NCBI GenBank assembly: GCA_022820805.1
Contig: JAJEEV010000015.1
Span: 20,565-84,564 of the forward strand
Source: Acidimicrobiia bacterium
Lineage (GTDB): Bacteria; Actinomycetota; Acidimicrobiia; Acidimicrobiales; Aldehydirespiratoraceae
Reading direction: 5' to 3'
DNA: 64,000 bases
The position numbers were made by a program, and so were the translations under genes. Positions 9,293-19,203 of the stretch are shown here, one piece after another. The notes under the pieces were generated by a model. The model was not told the DNA's origin and searched no databases. It saw only the letters and a program-made list of their open reading frames with translations. Within the stretch, counting starts at the first letter, position 1, and every line of letters starts with the position of its first letter.

Positions 9293-10113
9293 ACGTTTCC
9301 AGCGGTGCCCGGGCCGCCCCCGGCCCCGATCCGGGAGTGAGCCGGCCCCCCGCGGCTCTGACGGCGGTGGGCTTCGTGGCCCTCGGTCTGCTGGCCCTGC
9401 CCCTGGTCGGGCTGCTGCAGCGGGCGCCCTGGTCGGCGCTGCCCTCGGTGCTCGGCGAGTCCGAGGTGCTGGAGGCACTGCGGGTGTCGCTGGTGGTCAG
9501 CCTGCTGGCCACCGCGGCGTGCGTGGTGCTGGGCCTCCCCCTGGCGTTCGTGCTGGCCCGGCGCCGCTTGCGCTTCGGAAGGGTCGTGCGGGCGATCGTG
9601 ATGCTGCCCATGGTGCTGCCGCCGGTGGTGGCCGGCACCGCCCTGCTGTTCGCGCTGGGACGGCGGGGCCTCGTCGGCCAGTGGCTCGACTCCTGGTTCG
9701 GCGTGAGCCTGCCGTTCACCACCGCCGGGGCGGTGGTCGCGGCCGCGTTCGTTGCACTCCCCTTCTTCGTCGTGACCGTCGAGGCCGCCCTGCGCCAGGC
9801 CGGCGACGACCTCGACGAGGCGGCCGCGACCCTCGGCGCCGGCGCCTGGTCCACGCTCGCGCATGTGACGCTGCCCACGATCCGGCCCGCGCTGGCGGCC
9901 GGAACCGCGCTGGCCTGGGCCCGCGCCGTGGGCGAGTTCGGAGCCACCCTCACCTTCGCCGGCAATTTCCCGGGCCGCACCCGCACCCTGCCGCTGGAGA
10001 CCTACCTGGCCCTGGAACGCAATCCCGAGGCGGCCGTGGCCATCAGCCTGGTGCTGATGGCGGTGGCCCTGGCCGTGCTGATTACCTTGCGCGACCGGTG
10101 GATGCCGCGATGA
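9289..10113 (+). CDS. modB: Molybdate ABC transporter permease
   Basis: RALAFVLARRR..VLPPVVAGTALLFALGRRG...AWSTLAHVTLPTIRPALAAGTALAWARAVGEFGATLTFAGNFPGRTRTLPLETYLAL. Confidence 0.93.
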   Translation: MNVSSGARAAPGPDPGVSRPPAALTAVGFVALGLLALPLVGLLQRAPWSALPSVLGESEVLEALRVSLVVSLLATAACVVLGLPLAFVLARRRLRFGRVVRAIVMLPMVLPPVVAGTALLFALGRRGLVGQWLDSWFGVSLPFTTAGAVVAAAFVALPFFVVTVEAALRQAGDDLDEAAATLGAGAWSTLAHVTLPTIRPALAAGTALAWARAVGEFGATLTFAGNFPGRTRTLPLETYLALERNPEAAVAISLVLMAVALAVLITLRDRWMPR

Positions 10114-11153
10114 CGGTCGAACTTGACGGCAGCGTCGTCCGGCCGGGCTGGGCGCTCAGGGTTGACAGGCTGGAGATCGATGAGGGCGTGACCGCCGTCA
10201 TCGGGGCCAACGGCACGGGCAAGACAACGTTGGGGCGGGCCGTGGCCGGGCTCGACCGCCTGGCGAGCGGCCGCCTGACCATCGCCGGCTCGGTGGCCGA
10301 CGACCCGGCGGCCGGTGTATTCGTGCCCGCCAGCCGGCGTCGCGTGGGCATGGTGTTCCAGGACCTCCGGCTCTTCGGCCACCTCCGGGTCATCGACAAC
10401 GTGGCCTTCGGTCTTCGCCGGGCGGGAGCGGACCGAGCCACGGCACGGCGCAAGGCCGGGGCGCTGCTCGAACAGGTCGGGGTGGACTCGGCCATGTGGA
10501 CCCGGCGCCCGGCCGCGCTCTCGGGCGGGCAGCGTCAGCGAGTGGCCATAGCCCGGGCCCTGGCTCCGGACCCGCAAGTGCTGATCGTCGACGAGCCGCT
10601 GGCCTCGGTGGACTCGTCGGGCCGGGCCGGGCTGCGAGCCCTGATCGGTGAGTCACCGGCACGCCACACCCTGCTCATCACCCACGATCCCGTCGACGTG
10701 GCCACGGTGGCCCGTCGCGTGGTGGTGCTCGACGGCGGCGCGGTGGCCGGCCGGGGCTCCGTCACGGAAGTGACGGCCAGACCCGGATGCGAGTGGGCGG
10801 CAACGTTCCTGGGCGCGAACGTGGTGTCCGGTCTGGCTGAGGGCACGTCGGTCACCACCGCCACCGGCCTGGTTCTCACCGTGGCTACGGAGGCCACCGG
10901 ACCCGTCTACGTCACGTTCCCGGCCCACGCGGTGACCCTGCACCGCGACCGACCTGCAGGCAGCGCCCGCAACGCCTGGCAGGCCGAACTCGCGCGGGTC
11001 GATGTCGACGGCGAGCGTGCCCGGGTGCACCTGGCAGGCCCGCTGGCCGTGAGGGCCGACATCACCCGCCGCTCCGCCGACGAACTGGAACTACGTCCAG
11101 GCGTCACGGTCTGGGCCTCTCTCAAAGCCACTGAGCTGACTGTGGTAACCTGA
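10110..11153 (+). CDS. modC: Molybdate ABC transporter ATP-binding protein
   Basis: IGANGTGKTTLGRAV, LSGGQRQRVAIARAL, C-terminal TOBE-like domain; ATG at 10110 overlaps modB stop (ORF-track start 9225 is in modAB). Confidence 0.92.
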   Translation: MTVELDGSVVRPGWALRVDRLEIDEGVTAVIGANGTGKTTLGRAVAGLDRLASGRLTIAGSVADDPAAGVFVPASRRRVGMVFQDLRLFGHLRVIDNVAFGLRRAGADRATARRKAGALLEQVGVDSAMWTRRPAALSGGQRQRVAIARALAPDPQVLIVDEPLASVDSSGRAGLRALIGESPARHTLLITHDPVDVATVARRVVVLDGGAVAGRGSVTEVTARPGCEWAATFLGANVVSGLAEGTSVTTATGLVLTVATEATGPVYVTFPAHAVTLHRDRPAGSARNAWQAELARVDVDGERARVHLAGPLAVRADITRRSADELELRPGVTVWASLKATELTVVT

Positions 11154-11195
11154 CAGTAGGTGAGATAGCTGCTTGCAGAATAATGGCATTGCTGG

Positions 11196-11201
11196 CATAA
11201 T
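11196..11201 (+). promoter_or_regulatory. Candidate -10 (CATAAT) of leaderless vapBC transcript
   Basis: TGGCATAAT six nt before ATG 11208; TGGCATtgcTGGCAT direct repeat overlaps it. Confidence 0.45.
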
Positions 11202-11207
11202 GCTGTC

Positions 11208-11444
11208 ATGGGAGTTCAGATCACCATCCGCAACGTGCCCGAGGAAGTGCGCGACGAACTGGCGGCCCAAGCCGCGCTCAACCGTCAGTCCATGCAGGAG
11301 TACCTGTTGGAGGAACTGGAGCGGCTCGCATCGCTGCCCCCGATCGGGGTGTGGCTCGAGGAGGTCCGGCGCCGGGTTGAAGAGTCGGGCACAGTCGTCA
11401 CCGCTGAGCAGATCCTTGAAGCACGCGATGCCGACCGCCGGTGA
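11208..11444 (+). CDS. VapB/FitA-like RHH antitoxin
   Basis: MGVQITIRNVPEEVRDELAAQAALNRQSMQEYLLEELERLA; immediately followed by a PIN-domain ORF. Confidence 0.85.
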   Translation: MGVQITIRNVPEEVRDELAAQAALNRQSMQEYLLEELERLASLPPIGVWLEEVRRRVEESGTVVTAEQILEARDADRR

Positions 11445-11845
11445 GCGCGGTCGTCGACGCCTCGGTACTCGTCGCGGCGCGTATCGATTCTCAGCGTGAG
11501 GGGTCCTGGGCTCGATCCGCCATCTCGCAGGCTCCTCTGGCGGTGCCCGAGATGGCTCTGGCCGAAGCCAGCAACACCTTGCGCCGCCTGGAGCTGTCCG
11601 GCACGGTCTCACAGCCACAGGCCACAGCCGCTCAACGCGATCTGCTCCGGCTCAACCTCAGATTCCACCGGTTCGCGCCCTTCGCCGGGCGAGTGTGGGA
11701 ACTCCGGCCGAACCTCACCGCCTACGACGCCTGGTATGTGGCCCTGGCCGAGGCGCTACGGTGGCCGCTATACACGCTCGACCGGAGGCTCAGCCGCGCG
11801 CCCGGCCCCCGGTGCGAGGTGATCGTTCCTCCTGCCGACATCTGA
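11441..11845 (+). CDS. VapC-type PIN domain toxin
   Basis: AVVDASVLVAA, PEMALAEASNTLRRL, TAYDAWYVALAEALRWPLYTLDRRL: conserved PIN acidic positions. Confidence 0.88.
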   Translation: MSAVVDASVLVAARIDSQREGSWARSAISQAPLAVPEMALAEASNTLRRLELSGTVSQPQATAAQRDLLRLNLRFHRFAPFAGRVWELRPNLTAYDAWYVALAEALRWPLYTLDRRLSRAPGPRCEVIVPPADI

Positions 11846-11943
11846 CTGCGCGAAACGGCCGCAGCGCATCCCCGAAGCCGTTACCAGCAGGTTGGCGGAC
11901 TACCATCGCCGGTCGAGACGTCCGGCCACTGAGGAGGCATCCC

Positions 11944-12945
11944 ATGGACGCGTCCGCCGCGGTGGCCAATGTGCTCGACCGGTGCCTGGGTGTCCGAGCG
12001 GGCGAGCGCGTGGTGCTGCTGATCGACACCGACAGCGACCGCCAGGTCGCGGACCTGTTGCGCTCCGGGATCGAGGCGCGGTCGGCAGTTGTCTCGACGC
12101 TGGAGATGGCCCCGTTGGACATCCCGGGAGCAGAAGTCGCCCCCGGTGTCGCCCGAACGATGGCACAGAGCGATGCTGTGATCGAGCTGACGTCCATCTT
12201 CATCGGCTCGAACGAGGCCCGCCGCGACGCCAACGCGGCGGGCGTCCGCTATCTGGCCATGCCGGGGATCACGTTGGACACGCTGCGGACGGATGGCCCC
12301 CTGTCAGTCGATTTTGACGAACTTCGGGCGCGCGCCGAACAGATCGGCGAACTCTGGACTCAGGCATCGGAGTTTCATCTCACCACTCCGGTCGGCACCG
12401 ATCTCCGCGGCTCCGTATCGGGACGGCCTGGCCGGGTGCTTCACGGAATCTGCAGGACGGCTGGGTCCTACATGGCGCCCCCCGATATCGAGGCGGGCAC
12501 CGCTCCGGTGGAGGGCACCACCCACGGCGTGGCTGTCATCGATGCTGATCTGTTGTTCATGGGGGTGGGCCCGCTGCCCGACCCAGTGGTCCTCACCTTC
12601 GACGAGGGACGCCTCGTTGGCGCTGAGGGGCCCGAGAGCCGTCGCCTCACCGGCATGCTCGAGCACTGCGGTGACGAGTTGATGACCAACTTCGCCGAGG
12701 TCTCCCTCGGACTCAACCCCGCCGGCCATGTATGCGCGGTCGCGATGGAGACTGAGTCCTCGCTGGGGACTGCCCACATCGCTCTCGGCAACTCGATCGC
12801 CTACGGAGGGACCGTCGCGGCGCGAGCGCATCTCGACTGCGTCATGCGCGACGCGACGCTCACGCTCGACTCCGTACCGGTTCCTGCCACCCACATCATG
12901 TGTCCGCCTGCGCGTTCAGGTGAGGTTGAGAGGCCAAGCGGATAG
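11944..12945 (+). CDS. M29 (aminopeptidase T)/NicX-like metalloenzyme
   Basis: M29-like fold signals: FAEVSLGLNPAG, GTAHIALGNSIAYGG, ARAHLDCVM (HxD); good SD gaggaggc before ATG 11944. Confidence 0.7.
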   Translation: MDASAAVANVLDRCLGVRAGERVVLLIDTDSDRQVADLLRSGIEARSAVVSTLEMAPLDIPGAEVAPGVARTMAQSDAVIELTSIFIGSNEARRDANAAGVRYLAMPGITLDTLRTDGPLSVDFDELRARAEQIGELWTQASEFHLTTPVGTDLRGSVSGRPGRVLHGICRTAGSYMAPPDIEAGTAPVEGTTHGVAVIDADLLFMGVGPLPDPVVLTFDEGRLVGAEGPESRRLTGMLEHCGDELMTNFAEVSLGLNPAGHVCAVAMETESSLGTAHIALGNSIAYGGTVAARAHLDCVMRDATLTLDSVPVPATHIMCPPARSGEVERPSG

Positions 12946-12961
12946 GGAGCGACTCAGAAGG

Positions 12962-14155
12962 ATGGAGCCATCAGAAGTTGCGGCGCGTGTTCTTGCGGCC
13001 GTCGACACCCAACGAGCAGTCGACCTGACGCGGCAGGTCTGTCGCATACCCAGCATCCTCGGTGCTGAAGGGGATCTTGCCGACTTCCTGGCCGCGTCGA
13101 TGCGCGAACGCGGCTTCTCCAACGTCGAGTTGCAGCCGGTGCTCCCCGACCGCCCCAATGCCATCGGCGAGGTCTCATTCGGCGACGGTCCCCGCGTCGT
13201 CATGACCGGCCACATGGACACCAAGCCGGTCTCGATCGGCTGGTCGGCAGCCGAACCCTTCTCCGGCGATCTCATTGACGGCCGTGTCTTCGGTCACGGC
13301 ATCATGGACATGAAGGCCGCCCTCGCATGCCAGATCACCGCCATCGAGGCCGTCCGCGCGTGCGGCCTGCCGCTCAGGGGCACCCTCGCGATGGCAGCGG
13401 TCAGCGACCACATGGGGGACCAGACGGGGAGTATCCGGTACTTCGAACGCCATCACGCCGATCTGTGCGTGCTGGGCGAACTGTCCGACAACGAGATCTT
13501 CCTCGGCCACCGCGGCCGCTACTACTTCGACATCACCACACAGGGCCGGTCCGCGCATACGTGCCACAAGCACCACGCCATCAACGCCAACGCCTTGGCG
13601 GCACTGGCGATTCTCGAGCTGGATGCCTCAAGGCTCGAACCCGCACTGAGCGCCGCGGTCGCGGAGCGCTTCGGGGCCGAGACCATGATGGCTCCCGGCC
13701 GGGTCTATGGCGGACTCCCCCCGGGAGGCCCGTCGATGATTCCCGACGAGTGCGTGATCCGGGTCGACTGCCGGCCCCAGCCAGGCGTGTCGATCGAGAC
13801 CGTCCGTGCCGAGATTGATCGCTGTCTCGACAATGCCAAGCGCCGCGACGGACGCTTCAGCGCCGAGGTCGAACTGGTGGACGTGAAGGCACCGTATGTG
13901 GCCGATCCGGACTCAGATGTTGTGCAAACCATGGTCGAAGCCGTCCGCCAGGTTCGGGGCCGGGAACCCGAGCTGATGGCGGCCGGATGGCTCGGCGATA
14001 CCGCGAGCTTCGGCGGGCACATCCCCACCGTCATCTTCGGCCCCGGCGGGGAGCCCGTGTACTGTGCCGATGAGAACCTCCCGGTGGCCGACATCGAGGA
14101 GGCAACACAGGTGTACGCAGTCTTTGCGGCGTTGGCCCTGGCAGCACACGAGTGA
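12962..14155 (+). CDS. M20 family peptidase / deacylase (ArgE/DapE-like)
   Basis: VVMTGHMDTKPVS, GHGIMDMKAALACQITAIEAV; ATG 12962. Confidence 0.88.
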   Translation: MEPSEVAARVLAAVDTQRAVDLTRQVCRIPSILGAEGDLADFLAASMRERGFSNVELQPVLPDRPNAIGEVSFGDGPRVVMTGHMDTKPVSIGWSAAEPFSGDLIDGRVFGHGIMDMKAALACQITAIEAVRACGLPLRGTLAMAAVSDHMGDQTGSIRYFERHHADLCVLGELSDNEIFLGHRGRYYFDITTQGRSAHTCHKHHAINANALAALAILELDASRLEPALSAAVAERFGAETMMAPGRVYGGLPPGGPSMIPDECVIRVDCRPQPGVSIETVRAEIDRCLDNAKRRDGRFSAEVELVDVKAPYVADPDSDVVQTMVEAVRQVRGREPELMAAGWLGDTASFGGHIPTVIFGPGGEPVYCADENLPVADIEEATQVYAVFAALALAAHE

Positions 14156-14565
14156 CTACCCGCCGGCGACGCATCCTCATCGCGAAGCCAGGTCTCGACG
14201 GCCACGATCGTGGAGCAAAAGTCGTGTCTTTCGCTCTCCGCGACGCCGGCTGTGAAGTCATCTATCTCGGCCTTCGATCCACCCCGGCTGAGATGATGAC
14301 GGTGGCAATGGACGAGGACGTCGACGTGGTCGGGGCCTCGATCCTCTCTGGGGCGCATCTCCCGATCGCCGGCGATCTGATCGCGGAACGCTCCCGCCAC
14401 CGCCTCGAGCACGTGCCCTTGGTCGTGGGCGGGATCGTGCCGCCCCGCGATGTCGAGCGCCTCCTCAAGATTGGCGTCGACGACGTCTTTCCGGCTGGCA
14501 CGGCCATCGTCGATGTCGTGAAGCGCATAACCGCCCTGGCCGACAGCCGGCAGGAGCGGCTATGA
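14152..14565 (+). CDS. Stand-alone cobalamin (B12)-binding subunit of acyl-CoA mutase
   Basis: ILIAKPGLDGHDRGAKVVSFALRDAGCEVIYLG with DxHxxG motif; ILSGAHL and VVGGIVP motifs. Confidence 0.93.
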   Translation: MTTRRRRILIAKPGLDGHDRGAKVVSFALRDAGCEVIYLGLRSTPAEMMTVAMDEDVDVVGASILSGAHLPIAGDLIAERSRHRLEHVPLVVGGIVPPRDVERLLKIGVDDVFPAGTAIVDVVKRITALADSRQERL

Positions 14566-16157
14566 GCGAGACCGCTCAGGACCCCACAACCGCTTCGGGA
14601 ATCCCCATTGCCCGGCTCTACACCGCGGCCGATCTCGGCGATCCGGCCGCCCTCGATGAGCGGATCGGTGCTCCGGGACAGCCGCCCTTCACACGCGGAC
14701 CCTACATGGAGATGTACCGCCAGCGCTTGTGGACGATGCGCCAGTACGCCGGATACGGGTCGGCCGAGGACACGAACCAGAGATTCCACTACCTCCTCGA
14801 GCAGGGCCAGACGGCGCTCTCGGTGGCTTTCGACCTTCCCACCCAGTTGGGGCTCGACTCATCCGCTCCGGCCGCGAAGGCGGAGGTCGGACGGGTTGGT
14901 GTTGCGATCGATACCGCCGATGACATGGCGGAACTGTTCGAGGGGCTCCCCCTCAGCGACCTGTCGGTGAACTTCACCATAAACGCGACCGCGCCCATCA
15001 TCCTCGCCTTCTATCTCGTCGCGGCCGAGCGCCAAGGCGCTGACAGGTCGCGGCTGGCCGGCACGCTGCAGAACGACATCCTCAAGGAGTTCGTGGCCCG
15101 CAAGACCTTCATCTTCCCGCCGGAGCCGTCGATGCGGCTGGTGGGCGACGTCGTGGAGTTCTGCACCAGGGAAGTCCCGCGTTTCAACCCGATCTCGATC
15201 ACGGGCTACCACGCCCGGGAGGCCGGGTGCGACACCGTCCAAGAGCTCGCCTTCACGATGAGCGACGCGATCGCGTATGCCGAGCTGCTGGTTGATCGGG
15301 GGCTCTCGTTCGACGCGTTCGCGCCGCGGTTCTCGTTCCATTTCGCGACGACCCTCGAACTGTTCGAAGAGGTTGCGAAGCTCCGCACCGCCCGCCGTCT
15401 CTGGGCGGGGATCGCCCGCGACCGGTTCGGCGCGACCAGCCCTGAAGCGATGCGGCTCCGGTTCTTCTCGGGCTGCTCGGGGGCAACGCTCACCAACCAG
15501 CAGCCCCTCAACAATGTTGTGAGATCCACGATCCAGTGCCTTGGGGCGGTACTGGGAGGCGCCCAGTCGATCCATGTGATGGGCTACGACGAGGCGATGG
15601 CCATCCCGACCGACGAAGCGGTCACCCTGGCACTCCGGACCCAGCAGATCATCGCCCACGAGACCGGCGTGGCGGACACGGTGGACCCCTTGGCAGGGTC
15701 TTACTTCGTCGAGACGCTGACCGACGAGCTCGAAGCTAGAGCCACCGAGCTCATCGGTGTGATTGACGGGCTGGGGGGCGCCGTTCCGGCGATCGAGGCG
15801 GGCGTGCCCCAGCGCTGGATTGCAGAGAGCGCATACCGCTCCGAAATGGCCGTGGCGAACGTAACCGCAGTGAAAGTCGGTCTCAACGCCTACGTCGAGG
15901 AGGCGGAAACGACGGAACTGCGGCTCTTTGAACTCGACGAGATGGGCCGTGACCGCCAGCTGGCCCGGCTGGACCGGCACCTCGCAGGCCGCGACGACGT
16001 CTCGGACGCATTGGCAGCGTTATCGCGTGCCGCGGTGTCAGGCCAGAACGTGATGGAGCCTCTGATCGAAGCTGCACGCCGTGGGGCCACTCTCGGCGAG
16101 TTGTCCGATGTCTTCCGGAAGGCGTTCGGGACACATCGCGAGCCGTCACTGTGGTAG
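14562..16157 (+). CDS. Acyl-CoA mutase large (catalytic) subunit, methylmalonyl-CoA mutase family
   Basis: TMRQYAGYGSAEDTN, SVAFDLPTQLG, GTLQNDILKEFVARKTFIFPPEPSMR, ISITGYHAREAG; no fused B12 domain. Confidence 0.93.
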   Translation: MSETAQDPTTASGIPIARLYTAADLGDPAALDERIGAPGQPPFTRGPYMEMYRQRLWTMRQYAGYGSAEDTNQRFHYLLEQGQTALSVAFDLPTQLGLDSSAPAAKAEVGRVGVAIDTADDMAELFEGLPLSDLSVNFTINATAPIILAFYLVAAERQGADRSRLAGTLQNDILKEFVARKTFIFPPEPSMRLVGDVVEFCTREVPRFNPISITGYHAREAGCDTVQELAFTMSDAIAYAELLVDRGLSFDAFAPRFSFHFATTLELFEEVAKLRTARRLWAGIARDRFGATSPEAMRLRFFSGCSGATLTNQQPLNNVVRSTIQCLGAVLGGAQSIHVMGYDEAMAIPTDEAVTLALRTQQIIAHETGVADTVDPLAGSYFVETLTDELEARATELIGVIDGLGGAVPAIEAGVPQRWIAESAYRSEMAVANVTAVKVGLNAYVEEAETTELRLFELDEMGRDRQLARLDRHLAGRDDVSDALAALSRAAVSGQNVMEPLIEAARRGATLGELSDVFRKAFGTHREPSLW

Positions 16158-17332
16158 CTGAACCGCTTGCGGGCACCACGGTTGTGGACCTGACCCGGTT
16201 CGTGGCGGGGCCCTACACAACGATGATCCTCGCCGGCCTGGGCGCCCGGGTCCTCAAGATCGAGCCGCCTCCCGGCGGCGACTCCTACCGAGGTCAGGGG
16301 CTGGGCGGCACCGGCGACGGATCCAACCTGTTCGCATCAGTCAACCGCGGCAAGGAGAGCGTCCTGTTGGACTTCCGCCTGCCAGACGGTGCTCAGGCCC
16401 TCGAGCACTTGCTCGCGGGCTCCGACTTCCTGGTCCACAACGCCCGGCCAGGATCCATGGCCCACTACGGCCTCGACTACGACTCGGTGCATCCGCGGCA
16501 CCCATGGCTGATCCATGCCTCGATCTCAGCGTTCGGCGACCTCGGGCCCGACGCGACCCGGGGCGGCTTCGACCTCATCGCCCAAGCCGAGAGCGGCCTC
16601 ATGTCGGTAACCGGCTCCGCCGAGTCGGGCAGCGTGAAGGTCGGGGCCCCGATGCTGGACATCGGCGCCGGGCTCGTGACGGTCATCTCCCTCCTCGCGG
16701 CTCATCTGGCGCGGCAGGAGACCGGGGTCGGCAGCCAGGTCTGCTCGTCCCTGCTGGAATTCGCCATGGCGTCGTTCACGACGATCGCCAGCGACGCCGT
16801 GAGTTCCGGTAGCAGCCCCGCGCTGCTCGGCAGCCACTCCCCCTCGTTCGCCCCCTACGGAGCGTTCACCGCCCGCGACGGGGACGTCGTCCTCGCCGGA
16901 GCCGGCAGCGAACAACTCTGGGAAACCCTGTGCGACGTCCTCGACCGCCCCGATCTGCTCTCTGATCCCCGGTTCGTCGACAATGCGGCTCGCGTCGCGC
17001 ACCGAGACGAGCTGACCGCCACGATCAACGCCGTCCTCGCCTCCGACGACGCCGCCACCTGGCTCGGCCGCTTCGATGCCGCCGGGATCCCGGCCGGTCA
17101 GGTCCGCTCACTTCTCCGTGCCCTCGGGTCTTCCCAGGTCGAGGCGCTCGACATCTTGCGGAGACCGGGAGATGGCGGCGATAGCGTCGTTCCTGCGATG
17201 GACCCGCCGTTCCGCATCGACGGGGAGCGACCGCGCCTCGACGGACCTCCCGGGCTCGGCGCGCATACTCGCGGGGTGCTCGAAGAGTTCGGCGTGCCGT
17301 CCGACCTCGTGGATCGGCTGACGCACCCATGA
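16151..17332 (+). CDS. CaiB/BaiF (class III) CoA-transferase
   Basis: LAGTTVVDLTRFVAGPYTTMILAGLGARVLKIEPPPGGD; GGFDLIAQAESGLMSVTG. Confidence 0.92.
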   Translation: MVAEPLAGTTVVDLTRFVAGPYTTMILAGLGARVLKIEPPPGGDSYRGQGLGGTGDGSNLFASVNRGKESVLLDFRLPDGAQALEHLLAGSDFLVHNARPGSMAHYGLDYDSVHPRHPWLIHASISAFGDLGPDATRGGFDLIAQAESGLMSVTGSAESGSVKVGAPMLDIGAGLVTVISLLAAHLARQETGVGSQVCSSLLEFAMASFTTIASDAVSSGSSPALLGSHSPSFAPYGAFTARDGDVVLAGAGSEQLWETLCDVLDRPDLLSDPRFVDNAARVAHRDELTATINAVLASDDAATWLGRFDAAGIPAGQVRSLLRALGSSQVEALDILRRPGDGGDSVVPAMDPPFRIDGERPRLDGPPGLGAHTRGVLEEFGVPSDLVDRLTHP

Positions 17333-18318
17333 CGAGCATCCGGCGAGGAGTGGTCCTTCAGGGTGTCGACACGGTCGATGAGTTTCTCGCCATGGCGAGA
17401 CACATCGAAGCGACCGGATTCGACAACCTTTGGCTGACCGAGTCGTCGCTGCACGCTCGCGACCCGTACCAACTCCTCGCCCTGGCTGCGAGGGCCACCA
17501 CTCAGCTGAGACTGGGGACGGCGGTCACCAACCCCGTGACCCGCCATCCCGCGCTGACCGCGGTGGCGGCGGCAACGCTTGCCGAGATTGCAGGCGACCG
17601 CGCCATCCTGGGCATCGGAGCGGGGGATCGACCCTTGAGGGCGTTGGGGGCGAAGCCCGCCCGGCTTGCGGAACTGGAGGCGGCCATTGCCGCGATCCGC
17701 GGGCTGTTGGCCGGCGGATCCGTGACTTCTGACGGGCCCGGGTTTCGCCTGGACGATGCTCATCTGCGGTTTGACGCCCGGGCCGATCTGCCCGTGTTCG
17801 TCTCAGCCAGTGGGCCCCGCACCCTCGAACTTGCCGGCGCTGTGGCCGACGGGGTGATCCTGTTGTGCGGCCTCGACCCCGCTGTGGTCCAGTGGGCGCT
17901 CGACCGCGTCGACGAGGGCGCGAGAAGGGCAGGGAGACCTCGTCCGCACATCGCGATCTTCGTCTACGGCGTGATCGACGAGGACGAACCGGCCGCCATC
18001 GCCGGAGCACGCTCGATTGCCGCCTGGTTTCCGCAGACTGCGCCGATCTACTGTGATCTCGTCGGGCTCGATCCTGAAATCACGAGAGCGGTCCGTGAGT
18101 CCTACAGCGGGGGCGAGTTCCAAGAGGCCGCGCAAGCCGCTTCGTTGTTGCCGGTGAGCTTCGTTCAGAGAATGGCAGTAGCCGGCAATCGCGACCGGGT
18201 GACGGCTCAACTCGCTGCACTGCGGCAAGTGGGCGTGGACTCCATCAACATCTTGCCCTTGGGGGACGACCGGATGGCCACGATCAATGCCTTCGACGAG
18301 TGCTGGCGGCGCCTGTAG
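17329..18318 (+). CDS. LLM class F420/flavin-dependent oxidoreductase
   Basis: GFDNLWLTESSLHARDPYQLLALAARATTQLRLGTAVTNPVTRHPALTAVAAATLAEI. Confidence 0.9.
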   Translation: MTSIRRGVVLQGVDTVDEFLAMARHIEATGFDNLWLTESSLHARDPYQLLALAARATTQLRLGTAVTNPVTRHPALTAVAAATLAEIAGDRAILGIGAGDRPLRALGAKPARLAELEAAIAAIRGLLAGGSVTSDGPGFRLDDAHLRFDARADLPVFVSASGPRTLELAGAVADGVILLCGLDPAVVQWALDRVDEGARRAGRPRPHIAIFVYGVIDEDEPAAIAGARSIAAWFPQTAPIYCDLVGLDPEITRAVRESYSGGEFQEAAQAASLLPVSFVQRMAVAGNRDRVTAQLAALRQVGVDSINILPLGDDRMATINAFDECWRRL

Positions 18319-18325
18319 AAGATCG

Positions 18326-19071
18326 CTATGTGGCGATGACCCAGAACATGGCGCCCTGATCGTCGGCCAGCATGGCCATGCGGCCCGGGGGCTGGTCCAT
18401 GGCGGGCACCACCGTCTGGCCACCGAGACGGCCGCAATGCTCGACTACCGCGTCGCAGTCGTCCACCGCGAACAGGACCGCCCAGTGGGGCGGGACATCA
18501 TCGGCACCGGGGGTGGCGCTGCCGATGAAGTCCTCGCCGAGGCGGATGCCGACGGTGCCCTCGTCGTCGAAGGGCACGCTCGTCCAGCCCAGCAGCGCCG
18601 AGTAGAAGCCCATGGCCGCATCCACGTCACTGGTGCCCAGCTCGTGCCAGCACATGGTGCCGTGCTCGTCCACCAGATGGGCGCCGTGGTGGTCGCCGGG
18701 CTCCCACAGGATCACCACCGCGCCGGTCGGGTCGGCCACCACCGCCAGCCGGCCGGTGTCCTCGACGTCCATGACCGGCCCCAGGGACGTCCCCCCGCAG
18801 TCAGCCACCCGCGCCGCAGTCGCTTCGATGTCGTCGACGCTGATGTAGGTCTCCCAGAAGTAGGGCATGCCGGCCAGATGCTCGGGCTGGGGCATCAGGC
18901 CCCACACGAGCCGCTCGCCCTTGAGGGCGACGGAGTACGGGTTGTCCTCGGTGGGCTCGGTGAACGTCACCCCGAACAGCGGCCCGTAGAACGCCTTGGC
19001 CTGATCGGTGTCGCCGGTGCACAAGTCGACCCAGTTGAACACCCCGTGCGGATAGTGGTCGCGCTCGGCCA
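18326..19071 (-). CDS. Two-domain VOC (glyoxalase/bleomycin resistance) family protein
   Basis: GVFNWVDLCTGDTDQAKAFYGPLFG and GTMCWHELGTSDVDAAMGFYSALLGW paired VOC motifs. Confidence 0.88.
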
Positions 19072-19203
19072 TGGCCGTCTCCTCTCGCATGGCTGACGAA
19101 TGGGCTGGGCCAAGCTACCGCCGCATCACGCGCCCCAGGGGATCCGCGACCACGTCCGGGGCGGGCTATGCCGGGCGGGCTCGTGGGGACCGCCGCGTGC
19201 GGT

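Noticed and set aside
9225-10109. Extended N-terminus of the 642-aa ModC ORF
   Set aside because: It is an alternate frame of modA/modB; real modC start is ATG 10110
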